Position numbers and translations under genes: made by a program. Below the pieces are notes generated by a model. That model saw only the letters and a list, made by a program, of their open reading frames with translations, was not told the origin of the DNA and made no database searches. Of a DNA stretch of 64,000 bases, positions 55,237 through 63,798 are shown piece by piece (position 1 is the first letter of the stretch; every line of letters begins with the position of its first letter). This stretch comes from Ruegeria sp. EL01 (GTDB lineage: Bacteria > Pseudomonadota > Alphaproteobacteria > Rhodobacterales > Rhodobacteraceae), in the NCBI RefSeq assembly GCF_900313035.1, contig NZ_OMPS01000037.1:1-64000 (forward strand), read 5' to 3'.

Positions 55237-55262
55237 TCTTCAACTGTCAAAGTCTGAGTGAC

Positions 55263-55469
55263 TTACGCCAGAGCGATGTTCACAGCCGACTCACGACCGT
55301 CACGGCCGGGCTCGATGTCGAATGTTACTTTCTGGTCGTCGGCCAGGCCGGTCAGACCCGAGCGCTCGACAGCAGAGATGTGTACAAACACGTCTTTGCC
55401 ACCGGTCTCCGGTGCGATGAAGCCAAAACCTTTAGTTGTGTTGAACCATTTTACGGTGCCATTGGCCAT
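55263..55469 (-). CDS. cspA: Cold-shock protein (CspA family)
   Basis: 68 residues: NGTVKWFNTTKGFGFIAPE with RNP1 (KGFGFIAP) and DVFVHISAVE with RNP2, one cold-shock domain. These proteins bind single-stranded RNA and melt secondary structure. AGGAGA lies upstream of the ATG, and the 200-base gap to the oxygenase gene leaves room for the long leader common in csp genes. Monocistronic, with a strong terminator. Confidence 0.96.
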   Translation of the reverse strand: MANGTVKWFNTTKGFGFIAPETGGKDVFVHISAVERSGLTGLADDQKVTFDIEPGRDGRESAVNIALA

Positions 55470-55673
55470 ATCCGTAGTCTCCTAATAAGTTGCTGTCCGC
55501 GGAATTGCGACAGCGCGGCATTGTCGGTCTGGATCGAGAGACTGAACGCCGAGAATCGGGAGACAGTGGTCGAAAAAGAAAAACGTAAGCGTGCCCCACA
55601 TCGTTGATGTTGCGACACATTGCAAGGAATATTCGCATATTACTTTGAATCGTGATCGCAATAGGCGATGGCG

Positions 55674-56294
55674 TTAGTCCCACTTGTAGTTAAAGCTGAC
55701 GCTGATCCGCTCATCCTCAGCCATATTCATCGGCACCTCGTGACGCAGCCAGCTCTCCCAAAGCAGGACGTCGCCCACCTCGGGTTTCACATAGATGAAC
55801 GGCTGCATCTCACGTCGCGCTTCTTTCTGCCGCACCGGAGCGGCCATCATGCGGGCTGAACGGGGATCTTCCAACTTCAGCGCGCTGGTGTCCTTTGGCA
55901 TCGACACATAAGTCGTGCCCGAGATCACGCTGTGCGGGTGGATGTGGCTGGCATGCATCCCGCCCTCGGGCAGAATGTTGATCCACAGATCCTCAAGCTT
56001 CAACTCGCCCTCACCCAGATCAAACTCCAGATCCTTGGCAAAGGCGGCAACGTGCTGGTCCAGAACCTTGACCAAATCCGCGAAGATCGGAAACCGCCAG
56101 GGCAGATCCGTCAACGAAGCATAGCTTGTGTAGCCGGGATAGCCGTTTTCTTCACACCACTCCTGCCCGGCCTCATCATCTTCGGCAATGACAAGGCATG
56201 AGCTCTCGAGCTCTTCCGGGTCGATCTTGGGATCGAATTCGGACAGAGCAGCGCGATAAAGGCGGGTGACAAAAAGTGATTCAATCTTTGGCAT
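55674..56294 (-). CDS. Putative 2OG-Fe(II) oxygenase (TIGR02466-like)
   Basis: 206 residues from ATG 56294, with GAGGA a few bases upstream; ATG 56306 is possible. The core has GGMHASHIHPHSVISGTTYV, where His and neighbouring residues supply iron ligands, and near the C-terminus VGDVLLWESWLRHEVPMN with the distal His. This is the double-stranded beta-helix of small oxygenases that use 2-oxoglutarate. Substrate unknown. A decayed second copy of its last codons lies 540 bases downstream. Confidence 0.82.
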   Translation of the reverse strand: MPKIESLFVTRLYRAALSEFDPKIDPEELESSCLVIAEDDEAGQEWCEENGYPGYTSYASLTDLPWRFPIFADLVKVLDQHVAAFAKDLEFDLGEGELKLEDLWINILPEGGMHASHIHPHSVISGTTYVSMPKDTSALKLEDPRSARMMAAPVRQKEARREMQPFIYVKPEVGDVLLWESWLRHEVPMNMAEDERISVSFNYKWD

Positions 56295-56439
56295 AGGCGT
56301 CCTCATACCCCAGCTTTTAAGTAGATGCGAGGGCGGGTTATCTTCTCGCCAACTTTCCCCTGCGATGTGGGATTGGTCATCTGCTAGCTTTGATGTGTAG
56401 GGGCACGTTAGGCCCAGTTCAAACAGTGAGAGAATCCAA

Positions 56440-56985
56440 ATGTCCATTTTGAAGAGAGGCCTTACCGGTGCGCCGGTAAAACGGCTGCAGGAAAAGCTTG
56501 GAGTTGGCGCCGACGGCATATTCGGCTCTGGTACTGAACAAGCGGTTCGGGATTTCCAGAAATCTGCCGGGCTGGCGGTTGATGGCATCGCAGGCCCTGA
56601 CACGTTTTCAGCGCTCGGGCTGCATGAACTGGTCCTATTGCGTCAGGGCACACGCGGCGTGGCCGTTAAGAAACTCCAAGAAGGCCTCGGGATCGGTGCC
56701 GATGGGATATTTGGAGCCGGAACTGCCGCTGCCGTTAAGGAGTTTCAGACTGCAAACGGTCTGGATGCTGACGGCATGGCCGGGCCGGAAACACTGGCCA
56801 AAATGGGCAGCTTTGCAGAGATGACTGCCGAGACGGTTCAAATGGCCGCCGTTCAACCGGACGAAGCCCATTTCGAAAGCGAAGCATTGCCAGAATTCAA
56901 AGGCAGCACAGCCGTCGCCGGAACAGCAGTCGAAGTCCCAGAGGAAAAATCCGTTTGGGGTAAAGTCAAAGGCTGGTTCTCGTAA
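56440..56985 (+). CDS. Peptidoglycan-binding-domain protein
   Basis: 181 residues with two PG_binding_1 repeats: residues 5-57 (VKRLQEKLGVGADGIFGSGT) and 70-120 (VKKLQEGLGIGADGIFGAGT), each a three-helix unit. The acidic 60-residue tail ends VWGKVKGWFS. No signal peptide or catalytic domain, so export route and role are unclear; LysM-like adaptor function or a phage-type origin are possible. It is the only plus-strand gene within the ribosomal cluster and is divergent from the oxygenase. Confidence 0.85.
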   Translation: MSILKRGLTGAPVKRLQEKLGVGADGIFGSGTEQAVRDFQKSAGLAVDGIAGPDTFSALGLHELVLLRQGTRGVAVKKLQEGLGIGADGIFGAGTAAAVKEFQTANGLDADGMAGPETLAKMGSFAEMTAETVQMAAVQPDEAHFESEALPEFKGSTAVAGTAVEVPEEKSVWGKVKGWFS

Positions 56986-56995
56986 CCCATAAGGA

Positions 56996-57025
56996 AAACC
57001 CCCGTCGGTATCTCGACGGGGGTTT
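56996..57025 (+). terminator. Terminator after the peptidoglycan-binding protein
   Basis: AAACCCCCGTCG (56996-57007) and CGACGGGGGTTT (57014-57025) form a perfect 12-bp stem, 10 bases after the stop codon. Confidence 0.85.
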
Positions 57026-57233
57026 GAACTTCATCAGACAGGGGTTGCCCCAAGTTTACTTCCATCTTTCTGGTTCGATTCTGAGATCGAATTCTGAAAG
57101 GTCCGCGAGATCAGAGACGGGTAATGAAAAACGACTTAGTCCGGGACATGATTTTTGTTCTTCGCCAAAACTGCTACGGTCTACGACAGACAAATTCGCA
57201 GCGCCGATTGTGGTCAACAAATCTTCTAGTCGT

Positions 57234-57578
57234 TTAAGAGCGGTCGCTCAGTTTTCGAACCCTTAGCTCCCATAGCAGTAGCAAAATGAGGATCAATGGC
57301 GCCCAGAGTAGATACAGAACCATGTTAAGAAAGATCGTATGGCTATAGGTGTCAGCGACAACTTGTGGAATTGTACTGCACCGGGAATACCAAAAATCGT
57401 CGAGCGCACAGTCGGCCTCAAACAACCAACCCAAGTTTAGCACCACACCAAAATAAAGGCCGCCGTAGCGCAAGAACAGCGTCAAGGCCTTGCTGCGTGC
57501 AAAGAAACTCAGACCTATCCCGACCAACGGCACCATACCGTAAATTGCAATAACCGCTACGAGTGTACCTAGTGACAT
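57234..57578 (-). CDS. Small membrane protein of unknown function
   Basis: 114 residues with three membrane helices (IAIYGMVPLVGIGLSFFA, LTLFLRYGGLYFGVVLNLGW, LNMVLYLLWAPLILILLLLW). A periplasmic or cytoplasmic loop holds CALDDFWYSRC. No family recognised. It lies directly behind the rplP terminator in the inserted block. Confidence 0.55.
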   Translation of the reverse strand: MSLGTLVAVIAIYGMVPLVGIGLSFFARSKALTLFLRYGGLYFGVVLNLGWLFEADCALDDFWYSRCSTIPQVVADTYSHTIFLNMVLYLLWAPLILILLLLWELRVRKLSDRS

Positions 57579-57655
57579 ACGTTATGCATTCTCGGAAGTA
57601 TCAGGTCAGTTTTTGAGTAAGCTTTAAGTGGCTACCATCCAAGCGTTTTTCAAAC

Positions 57656-57683
57656 AAAAAAAACCCGCCGGTTTCCCGACGGG
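57656..57683 (-). terminator. Terminator after rplP
   Basis: CCCGCCGG (57664-57671) pairs with CCGACGGG (57676-57683) around TTTC; on the minus strand TTTTTTTTGTTTG follows. It stands 36 bases after the rplP stop and closes the S10 segment. Confidence 0.88.
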
Positions 57684-57719
57684 GTCAATCTTGTAGCGAA
57701 CAGGGTTACCCCCAGCTGC

Positions 57720-58133
57720 TTACCAGTCTTCGCGAACGACGACGCGGGTCTTGATCGGCAGCTTCATCGCGGCCAGACGCAGCGCTTCGCGGGCGATGTC
57801 GTCATTGACGCCGTCAATTTCGAACATCACGCGACCGGGCTTGACCTTGCAAGCCCAACGGTCGACCGAGCCCTTACCTTTACCCATACGAACTTCGATC
57901 GGCTTTGCAGTGACCGGAGTGTCGGGGAAGATGCGGATCCAGACACGACCTTGACGTTTCATGTGACGCGTCATGGCACGACGTGCGGCTTCGATCTGGC
58001 GTGCAGTTACACGCTCAGGTTCGAGAGCTTTCAGACCGTAGGTGCCAAAGTTCAGATCAGAGCCGCCTTTGGCTTCACCCTTGATCCGGCCTTTGTGCAT
58101 CTTGCGGAATTTAGTACGCTTTGGTTGAAGCAT
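57720..58133 (-). CDS. rplP: 50S ribosomal protein L16
   Basis: 137 residues. [40 protein letters not shown] and [20 protein letters not shown] are the conserved L16 blocks. It helps place the A-site tRNA. Usually rpmC follows directly; here a terminator and 3 kb of other genes intervene. Confidence 0.98.
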   Translation of the reverse strand: MLQPKRTKFRKMHKGRIKGEAKGGSDLNFGTYGLKALEPERVTARQIEAARRAMTRHMKRQGRVWIRIFPDTPVTAKPIEVRMGKGKGSVDRWACKVKPGRVMFEIDGVNDDIAREALRLAAMKLPIKTRVVVREDW

Positions 58134-58145
58134 ATCTTTCCCTCC

Positions 58146-58856
58146 TTAGCGACGACCGCCACCAGCACCACGAGGTGCAGGGCCGTCCTGGAGTTCCTGT
58201 GCTTTACGGTCACGTGCCTGCGGATCGTGCTCCATGATCTCACCTTTGAAGATCCAGACCTTGATCCCGATGATCCCATAAGGAGTCATCGCTTCGGCTT
58301 GTGCGTAATCGATGTCGGCGCGCAGCGTGTGCAGAGGCACACGGCCTTCGCGGTACCACTCGGTCCGTGCGATTTCAGCGCCACCCAGACGGCCAGCGAC
58401 GTTCACCCGGATACCCAGAGATCCCATGCGCATAGCGTTCTGAACAGACCGCTTCATCGCGCGACGGAACGAAACCCGGCGCTCCAGCTGCTGAGCGATG
58501 GACTCGGCAACCAGCTGTGCGTCAAGCTCGGGCTTGCGCACTTCGACGATGTTCAGGTGCAGTTCGCTGTCTGTCATCAGGGCGATTTTCTTGCGCAGTA
58601 CTTCAATGTCTGCGCCTTTCTTGCCGATGATGACACCCGGACGTGCTGTGTGGATCGTGACGCGGCACTTTTTGTGCGGACGTTCGATAATCACACGGGC
58701 GATGCCGGCTTGCTTGCACTCTTTGTTGATGAACTCACGGATCTTCAGATCTTCCAGCAGAAGATCACCGTAGTCCTTGGTATCTGCATACCAGCGGCTG
58801 TCCCAGGTGCGGTTCACCTGAAGGCGCATGCCGATCGGATTGACTTTATGTCCCAT
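58146..58856 (-). CDS. rpsC: 30S ribosomal protein S3
   Basis: 236 residues. [20 protein letters not shown], a KH domain with [18 protein letters not shown], and the C-terminal domain [20 protein letters not shown]. It lines the mRNA entry tunnel. The start overlaps the rplV stop by one base. Confidence 0.98.
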   Translation of the reverse strand: MGHKVNPIGMRLQVNRTWDSRWYADTKDYGDLLLEDLKIREFINKECKQAGIARVIIERPHKKCRVTIHTARPGVIIGKKGADIEVLRKKIALMTDSELHLNIVEVRKPELDAQLVAESIAQQLERRVSFRRAMKRSVQNAMRMGSLGIRVNVAGRLGGAEIARTEWYREGRVPLHTLRADIDYAQAEAMTPYGIIGIKVWIFKGEIMEHDPQARDRKAQELQDGPAPRGAGGGRR

Positions 58857-59236
58857 TAGGCTTGCTCCTCAACTTGACGCACCTTGATGGTGATCTCCGA
58901 GAACGGCTTCATAATCTTGCCGAACCGACCACGTGCACGCGGGCGACCGCGCTTCATGACCAAGTTCTTGCCAACCCATGCTTCGGCAACGATCAGCTCG
59001 TCGACGTCCAGGTTGTGGTTGTTCTCGGCGTTGGCGATTGCGGACTGAAGGCATTTCTTCACATCCTGCGCGATCCGCTTGTTCGAGAACGTCAGGTCGG
59101 TCAACGCCTTCTCGACTTTCTTGCCACGGATCATCTGTGCAACCAGGTTCAGTTTTTGCGGGCTGGTACGGAGCATGCGCGTTTTCGCCATTGCTTCGTT
59201 TTCGGCCACGCGGCGGGGGTTCTTTTCCTTGCCCAT
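58856..59236 (-). CDS. rplV: 50S ribosomal protein L22
   Basis: 126 residues. [39 protein letters not shown] and the beta-hairpin end [20 protein letters not shown]. It lines the exit tunnel. Three bases after rpsS. Confidence 0.98.
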   Translation of the reverse strand: MGKEKNPRRVAENEAMAKTRMLRTSPQKLNLVAQMIRGKKVEKALTDLTFSNKRIAQDVKKCLQSAIANAENNHNLDVDELIVAEAWVGKNLVMKRGRPRARGRFGKIMKPFSEITIKVRQVEEQA

Positions 59237-59239
59237 GAC

Positions 59240-59518
59240 TTACTTCCGTTTCGCTTTTTTGTCAGCGGCGTGACCGTAATAAGTCCGAGTTGGCGAGTAC
59301 TCACCGAACTTCTGACCGATCATGTCTTCCGAGACGTTGACGGGGATATGCTTGTGGCCGTTGTACACACCAAAAGTCAGACCCACGAACTGGGGCAGAA
59401 TGGTGGAACGACGCGACCAGATTTTGATAACTTCGTTGCGGCCCGACTCGCGCGCTGCTTCGGCTTTTTTCAGCACATAAGCATCGACGAAAGGACCCTT
59501 CCAAACAGAGCGAGACAT
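59240..59518 (-). CDS. rpsS: 30S ribosomal protein S19
   Basis: 92 residues. [20 protein letters not shown] and HNGKxxxPV-like [19 protein letters not shown], then [20 protein letters not shown]. It contacts S13 in the small-subunit head. Three bases after rplB. Confidence 0.98.
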   Translation of the reverse strand: MSRSVWKGPFVDAYVLKKAEAARESGRNEVIKIWSRRSTILPQFVGLTFGVYNGHKHIPVNVSEDMIGQKFGEYSPTRTYYGHAADKKAKRK

Positions 59519-59521
59519 AGA

Positions 59522-60364
59522 TTAACGTCCCTTCTTCTTGGCGTGCCGCGAGCGGATGATCAGCTTCTGGGACGCTTTGTTTTTGTTGCGGGTACGCTTA
59601 CCCTTGGTGTCCTTACCCCAAGGCGTAACCGGCGTACGGCCACCCGAGGTCCGACCTTCACCGCCACCGTGCGGGTGATCGATCGGGTTCATGGCAACAC
59701 CACGAACCGACGGACGCACGCCCTTGTGGCGCATACGACCGGCTTTACCGAGGTTCTGGTTGCTGTTGTCGGGGTTGGACACGGCACCGATGGTGGCCAT
59801 GCATTCCTGACGGACCATGCGCAGCTCGCCCGAGCTCAGACGGATCTGAGCGTAGCCGCCATCACGGCCAACGAACTGAGCGTAAGTACCAGCCGCACGT
59901 GCGATCTGACCGCCTTTGCCAGGCTTCATCTCGATGTTGTGGACGATGGTACCGATTGGCATGCCCGAGAACGGCATTGCGTTGCCCGGCTTGATGTCGG
60001 CCTTGGCGGATGCCACGACTTTGTCACCAACAGCCAGACGCTGCGGAGCCAGGATATATGCCTGCTCGCCGTCTTCGTATTTTACCAGTGCGATGAATGC
60101 GGTCCGGTTCGGGTCATATTCGATCCGTTCAACGGTTGCCGCGACATCAAATTTGTTCCGTTTGAAGTCAACGATCCGGTAGAGACGCTTTGCGCCACCG
60201 CCGCGGCGGCGTGAAGTGATCCGTCCGGTGTTGTTCCGGCCGCCCGATTTGGTCAAACCCTCAGTGAGAGACTTGACCGGACGTCCTTTCCAAAGCTCCG
60301 AACGGTCGATCAGCACCAGCCCGCGCTGGCCCGGCGTCGTCGGCTTGTACGACTTGAGTGCCAT
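59522..60364 (-). CDS. rplB: 50S ribosomal protein L2
   Basis: 280 residues. [38 protein letters not shown], and the peptidyl-transferase-proximal [20 protein letters not shown] (20). All conserved. It now heads its own segment: 1.78 kb separates it from rplW, and a promoter is present at 60509-60537. Confidence 0.98.
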   Translation of the reverse strand: MALKSYKPTTPGQRGLVLIDRSELWKGRPVKSLTEGLTKSGGRNNTGRITSRRRGGGAKRLYRIVDFKRNKFDVAATVERIEYDPNRTAFIALVKYEDGEQAYILAPQRLAVGDKVVASAKADIKPGNAMPFSGMPIGTIVHNIEMKPGKGGQIARAAGTYAQFVGRDGGYAQIRLSSGELRMVRQECMATIGAVSNPDNSNQNLGKAGRMRHKGVRPSVRGVAMNPIDHPHGGGEGRTSGGRTPVTPWGKDTKGKRTRNKNKASQKLIIRSRHAKKKGR

Positions 60365-60508
60365 GCTTTCTGTCTTCCGTTTAGCAAGTGCGGGGTCATC
60401 CCCGCTATGTGATAGGCCCCCGTAGGTGCCAAGGGTATAGGGCCCCGAAGGTCCCCGGTTTCAAATATCATAAGCCCCGGAACGAATCCGAGGCCGTAAG
60501 ATTGGGTG

Positions 60509-60537
60509 CATATAGCTGTGTTGGGGATGGGTGTCTA
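60509..60537 (-). promoter_or_regulatory. Promoter of rplB-rpsS-rplV-rpsC-rplP
   Basis: On the minus strand TAGACA (60532-60537), a 17-base spacer starting CCCATCCCC, and TATATG (60509-60514). It is about 145 bases before rplB. The spacer start matches the rpmC promoter. Confidence 0.65.
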
Positions 60538-60632
60538 TAGGTAATAGCAGAGGTACTTTGGGCGGCTCTTAACGAATGCCTCAAGTAGACATATATGTCT
60601 CTCAAACGCATGACCACTTATCAAGTCAGCGG

Positions 60633-60803
60633 TTAGTTGTAGTTGGCTAGAGAAATAAGCTCGTCCGTTGCCTGAATAGGTCCCTTTTCGTACAACTTCG
60701 ACACCTCTTCCAACTTCATTATTTCAGCTTGGGGCAACTCGACTGAGATATTGAAGTCATCTTTTAATTTTGCTTGAGCGGTTTGAGCCCAGTTCAGAAC
60801 ATA
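60633..60803 (-). pseudogene. Out-of-frame continuation of the gene at 60794-61024
   Basis: On the minus strand the frame from about 60803 to a TAA at 60633 is open for about 55 codons and protein-like (YVLNWAQTAQAKLKDDFNIS, then LEEVSKLYEKGPIQATDELI). It has no start of its own and joins the end of the preceding ORF if one frame change occurs near 60800. Read together, the two would make a protein of about 130 residues. Confidence 0.5.
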
Positions 60804-61024
60804 GAGCCCACATCACCATTCTCAGAGATTTTGGAAAGCCCTCTCAAATCAACTTGAATCTCTGTTAACTGTTTATGCTTTTCCCTATGACCTTCAATAT
60901 CTGTAATCGGCGATCCGAATTCTTTTCCGATCGCGTCCCTTGCTTGGCTATGACCTTTCAAAATTGGCTCGCGAACCACCTTGTAAAGCTGTGCAACGAT
61001 ATCGAACAGAAAGATGCTATCCAT
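60794..61024 (-). CDS. Hypothetical protein, probably frameshift-truncated
   Basis: 76 residues as it stands, starting MDSIFLFDIVAQLYKVVREP. No family recognised. It is 3 bases after the stop of the membrane protein gene, so the two are coupled. A continuing coding-like frame beyond its stop (60633-60803) indicates that it was about 130 residues before a frameshift, or that frameshifting occurs. The DNA is visibly AT-richer than the ribosomal genes around it, pointing to acquisition. Confidence 0.5.
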   Translation of the reverse strand: MDSIFLFDIVAQLYKVVREPILKGHSQARDAIGKEFGSPITDIEGHREKHKQLTEIQVDLRGLSKISENGDVGSMF

Positions 61025-61027
61025 CTT

Positions 61028-61429
61028 TTACTTCAGATCAGAAAAGTCAATCTTTTGCCCAAGTTCGTTATGCTTACTAACGAGGTCATCATAGAGTGCC
61101 CAATTGTCTTGCCACTTTGAACCATCGGAAAGCCTCCCTTGCAGTACACGCTGCAATACAACTTCTCTCGTGTAGACAGAGACAACCGACTTTAAACGGT
61201 CAATAAGCTGTTCCGCTTCTTTTTGCTTGTCCTCCCAAAGCTCAGCTTCAAATCCCAGTCCCTTGAAGCGTTTAAACCTCGCTATGTTTGAATAGATAAA
61301 GCTAAAAAAGGCCATCGCGAAAGTGGCCGACGCCCCCGCCAGATCTTCCGCCCAGAGACGGCTAAAGCTAAAGAAAAGCAACACTAGGCCAACGAGACCG
61401 AAGAACAGTTGCTCCCATTTGTCTCTCAC
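61028..61429 (-). CDS. Hypothetical membrane protein
   Basis: About 133 residues from GTG 61429 (TTG 61432 possible); neither has a ribosome-binding site. Two membrane helices (LFFGLVGLVLLFFSFSRLW and ATFAMAFFSFIYSNIARF) are followed by a soluble helical part (ELWEDKQKEAEQLIDRLKSV, probably coiled coil). No family recognised. Its first codons coincide with the end of the duplicated rplW remnant, so the original start may have been lost in the rearrangement. AT-rich. Confidence 0.55.
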   Translation of the reverse strand: MRDKWEQLFFGLVGLVLLFFSFSRLWAEDLAGASATFAMAFFSFIYSNIARFKRFKGLGFEAELWEDKQKEAEQLIDRLKSVVSVYTREVVLQRVLQGRLSDGSKWQDNWALYDDLVSKHNELGQKIDFSDLK

Positions 61430-61535
61430 CAAAGACAGGTCCGATCAGAGGCAGGTGGTCACGTCGACAATGCTCCCCTCTTCCAGGGTTACATGCTTTC
61501 TTAACATCTTTCCGCTTGCCCAACCGGCCCCGCAC
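61429..61535 (-). pseudogene. Decayed duplicate of the rplW 3' end
   Basis: This segment aligns with 62132-62236, the last 30 codons of rplW and its 16-base tail. The first 22 bases (61429-61450) are identical, then CTCTTCCAGGG and TCTTTCCGCTTGCCCAAC recur in register. A 2-base deletion near 61494 and several substitutions destroy the frame ([10 protein letters not shown] is still readable). It lies 3 bases from the next gene and marks a junction of the insertion between rplW and rplB. Confidence 0.85.
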
Positions 61536-61537
61536 GA

Positions 61538-61714
61538 TCACTTCTTGTCGCGCGCGGCTTTCTCTTCTTTGGTCAGTTTGGCGTTCCAAACATTCTTGCT
61601 CAGACCAAGCTCAGCGGGCGCGGGTTTGGTCTTGCCGACGCTGACTTTGCCTCCTTTATTCAGGAACTCCTGAATAAGGGCTTCATCCGTCGTTTCTTTG
61701 GGGACATGTTTCAT
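61538..61714 (-). CDS. Small hypothetical protein
   Basis: 58 residues from ATG 61714 (MKHVPKETTDEALIQEFL...). A basic Lys-rich protein with NKGGKVSVGKTKPAPAELGL and ending KEEKAARDKK. It resembles small conserved proteins of unknown function in Rhodobacteraceae, from memory. The gene's end abuts the rplW remnant. It belongs to the block inserted after rplW. Confidence 0.6.
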   Translation of the reverse strand: MKHVPKETTDEALIQEFLNKGGKVSVGKTKPAPAELGLSKNVWNAKLTKEEKAARDKK

Positions 61715-61780
61715 GAGGGTGACCCTATCCGCATCCCGCGCCCGGGGCAACGGCGGCAGCGCGGGCATTGCCGCAGCGCC

Positions 61781-62074
61781 TCAGGCACCCGAGTTAATCA
61801 TGTCGCGGATCTTCACCGCCTTCTCGAAATGATCCAGCTTGTGCTTTTTGATCCACCACTCCGCTGCTTCCATAAGCAATTCTGGATCATCGTTCTTATT
61901 GGCAAAAAACGCGCAGAACGACAGGCCAACGGCCTCAGCTTTCTTGGCAATCTTTTCGTTGCAGACTGCGGTGGCCTTGGCTCTCAGACTTGATCTCAAT
62001 GTGGTCGCTCCGTCGTTGCCCTTAGGCCAGTAGCACACCGCTTGAGTGATTGGAATCTGGCAAGCGTGGGCCAA
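61781..62074 (-). CDS. Hypothetical protein, start uncertain
   Basis: Up to 97 residues with TTG at 62074; GTG 62038 and TTG 61996 are shorter choices, and none has a clear ribosome-binding site. The C-terminal part is helical (KATAVCNEKIAKKAEAVGLS and ELLMEAAEWWIKKHKLDHFE). No family recognised. It lies just behind the rplW terminator, so it needs its own promoter or read-through. Confidence 0.5.
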   Translation of the reverse strand: MAHACQIPITQAVCYWPKGNDGATTLRSSLRAKATAVCNEKIAKKAEAVGLSFCAFFANKNDDPELLMEAAEWWIKKHKLDHFEKAVKIRDMINSGA

Positions 62075-62091
62075 AACAGGCGGTCGCTAAA

Positions 62092-62120
62092 ACAAAAGAA
62101 CCCCCGCTTGCGCGGGGGCC
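62092..62120 (-). terminator. Terminator after rplW
   Basis: CCCCCGC (62101-62107) pairs with GCGGGGG (62112-62118) around TTGC; on the minus strand it runs into TTCTTTTGTTTT. It stands 29 bases after the rplW stop. Confidence 0.88.
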
Positions 62121-62147
62121 TTTATCTCGCTCCAAAGACAGGTCCGA

Positions 62148-62444
62148 TCAGAGACCGGTAGAGATGTCGATGGTGTTACCCTCTTCCAGGGTCACATATG
62201 CTTTCTTGACGTCTTTCCGCTTGCCCAACTGGCCGCGGAACCGCTTGACCTTGCCTTTGGTGATGGTGGTGTTGACCGCCTTCACCTTGACACCAAACAG
62301 CGATTCAACCGCTTCTTTGATCTGCGGTTTATTGCTGTCGATCGCTACTTCAAAGACAATCGCGCCATTCTCGGACGCCATAGTCGACTTTTCGGTGACG
62401 ATCGGCTTGCGGATCACGTCGTAGTGTTCTGCCTTCGCGCTCAT
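62148..62444 (-). CDS. rplW: 50S ribosomal protein L23
   Basis: 98 residues. [30 protein letters not shown] [20 protein letters not shown] and [20 protein letters not shown] (20) are conserved. It sits at the tunnel exit and binds SRP and trigger factor. It overlaps rplD by 4 bases. A degraded copy of its 3' end lies 0.7 kb downstream. Confidence 0.98.
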   Translation of the reverse strand: MSAKAEHYDVIRKPIVTEKSTMASENGAIVFEVAIDSNKPQIKEAVESLFGVKVKAVNTTITKGKVKRFRGQLGKRKDVKKAYVTLEEGNTIDISTGL

Positions 62445-63058
62445 TTCAGTCGAGCCTCCAGTGCTTCGACACCCGCTTTGGTGAGCACCAGAGTGTCACG
62501 CTTGAGGATGTCATAAACATTTGCACCCATCGACGGCAGGATATCCAAACCTTCGATGTTGCGCGACGCCTTCAGGAAACCTTCGTTCACGGTCGCGCCG
62601 TCGATGACCAGAGCGCGTTTCCAGCCCAGATTTGCAACCTGTTTGGCCAGAGCGGCAGTCTTGCCCTCGGATGCGGCGTCTTCGATCACGACCAGTTCAC
62701 CAGCTGCCATTTTGGCAGATAGCGCATGGCGCAGACCGAGTTTGCGGAACTTTTTCGGCAGGTCGTGACCGTGCGAGCGCACGACGGGACCTTTGTAAAC
62801 GCCACCACCCCGGAAGATCGGTGCCGAACGTGCGCCGTGGCGTGCGCCACCGGTGCCTTTTTGGCGATAGATCTTCTTGGTCGAGTAGGACACTTCCGAG
62901 CGGGTCTTGACCTTGTGGGTGCCAGCCTGCGCGTTGTTGCGCTGCCAACGGACCACACGGTGCAGGATGTCCGCGCGCGGCTCGAGGCCGAACAGGTCTG
63001 CATCCAGCTCGATGTTGCCGGCTTTGCCGCCGTCCAGTTTGATTACATCAAGTTTCAT
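62441..63058 (-). CDS. rplD: 50S ribosomal protein L4
   Basis: 205 residues. [40 protein letters not shown] (20) in the tunnel loop, and the globular C-terminal part with [20 protein letters not shown]. In E. coli L4 represses the S10 operon; no leader is visible in this window to judge it. Overlaps rplC and rplW by 4 bases each. Confidence 0.98.
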   Translation of the reverse strand: MKLDVIKLDGGKAGNIELDADLFGLEPRADILHRVVRWQRNNAQAGTHKVKTRSEVSYSTKKIYRQKGTGGARHGARSAPIFRGGGVYKGPVVRSHGHDLPKKFRKLGLRHALSAKMAAGELVVIEDAASEGKTAALAKQVANLGWKRALVIDGATVNEGFLKASRNIEGLDILPSMGANVYDILKRDTLVLTKAGVEALEARLK

Positions 63059-63780
63059 GCTTCACCACCTTCCGCGGGAGCTTCTTCCGCAGGTGCTTCA
63101 GTTGCGACACCTTTTACGGCTGCCGGGAAAGGCAGACCTTCGGGTGCTTTCTTCTTGACGGCGTCCTTGACGGTAACCCAGCCCGATTTCGGTCCAGGAA
63201 CGGCGCCTTTGATGAACACCAGACCACGGTCGGCGTCAGTTTTGACGACTTCCAGGTTCTGGGTGGTAACACGGGCAGCACCCATGTGACCGGCCATCTT
63301 CTTGCCTTTGAACACCTTGCCCGGATCCTGACACTGGCCAGTTGAACCGTGCGAACGGTGGCTGATCGAAACACCGTGCGAGGCGCGAAGACCACCAAAG
63401 TTGTGGCGCTTCATTGCCCCAGCAAAGCCTTTACCGATCGAGGTGCCCGAAACGTCAACCTTCTGACCTTCCAGGAAGTGTTCTGCCGAGATTTCGGCAC
63501 CCACTTCGATCAGGCCATCAGCGGAAACGCGGAACTCGGCCAGCTTACGCTTGGGCTCGACCTTTGCAGCGGCATAGTGACCGCGCATCGCCTTCGAAGT
63601 GCGTTTTGCCTTGGCGGCACCGGCACCCAGCTGAACAGCGGTATAACCGTCTTGCTCATCGGTGCGCTGTGCAACGACCTGCAGGTTGTCCAGGTGAAGA
63701 ACGGTCACAGGAATCTGCTTGCCGTCTTCCATGAACAGGCGGGTCATGCCGACTTTTTTTGCGATAATACCAGAGCGCAT
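63055..63780 (-). CDS. rplC: 50S ribosomal protein L3
   Basis: 241 residues from ATG 63780 ([16 protein letters not shown]), rather than two codons upstream. [20 protein letters not shown] (20) and [20 protein letters not shown] are the core near the peptidyl transferase centre. An Ala/Glu-rich acidic tail ends the protein, common in this group. Confidence 0.98.
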   Translation of the reverse strand: MRSGIIAKKVGMTRLFMEDGKQIPVTVLHLDNLQVVAQRTDEQDGYTAVQLGAGAAKAKRTSKAMRGHYAAAKVEPKRKLAEFRVSADGLIEVGAEISAEHFLEGQKVDVSGTSIGKGFAGAMKRHNFGGLRASHGVSISHRSHGSTGQCQDPGKVFKGKKMAGHMGAARVTTQNLEVVKTDADRGLVFIKGAVPGPKSGWVTVKDAVKKKAPEGLPFPAAVKGVATEAPAEEAPAEGGEA

Positions 63781-63798
63781 AATCAATACCCTCCGATC

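Noticed and set aside
56440..56985. Phage endolysin
   Set aside because: Only peptidoglycan-binding repeats are present; there is no catalytic domain and no phage genes around.
58862..60214. 450-residue open frame on the plus strand opposite rplV-rpsS-rplB
   Set aside because: It is the antisense shadow of three certain ribosomal protein genes; the sequence has no family resemblance and no ribosome-binding site.
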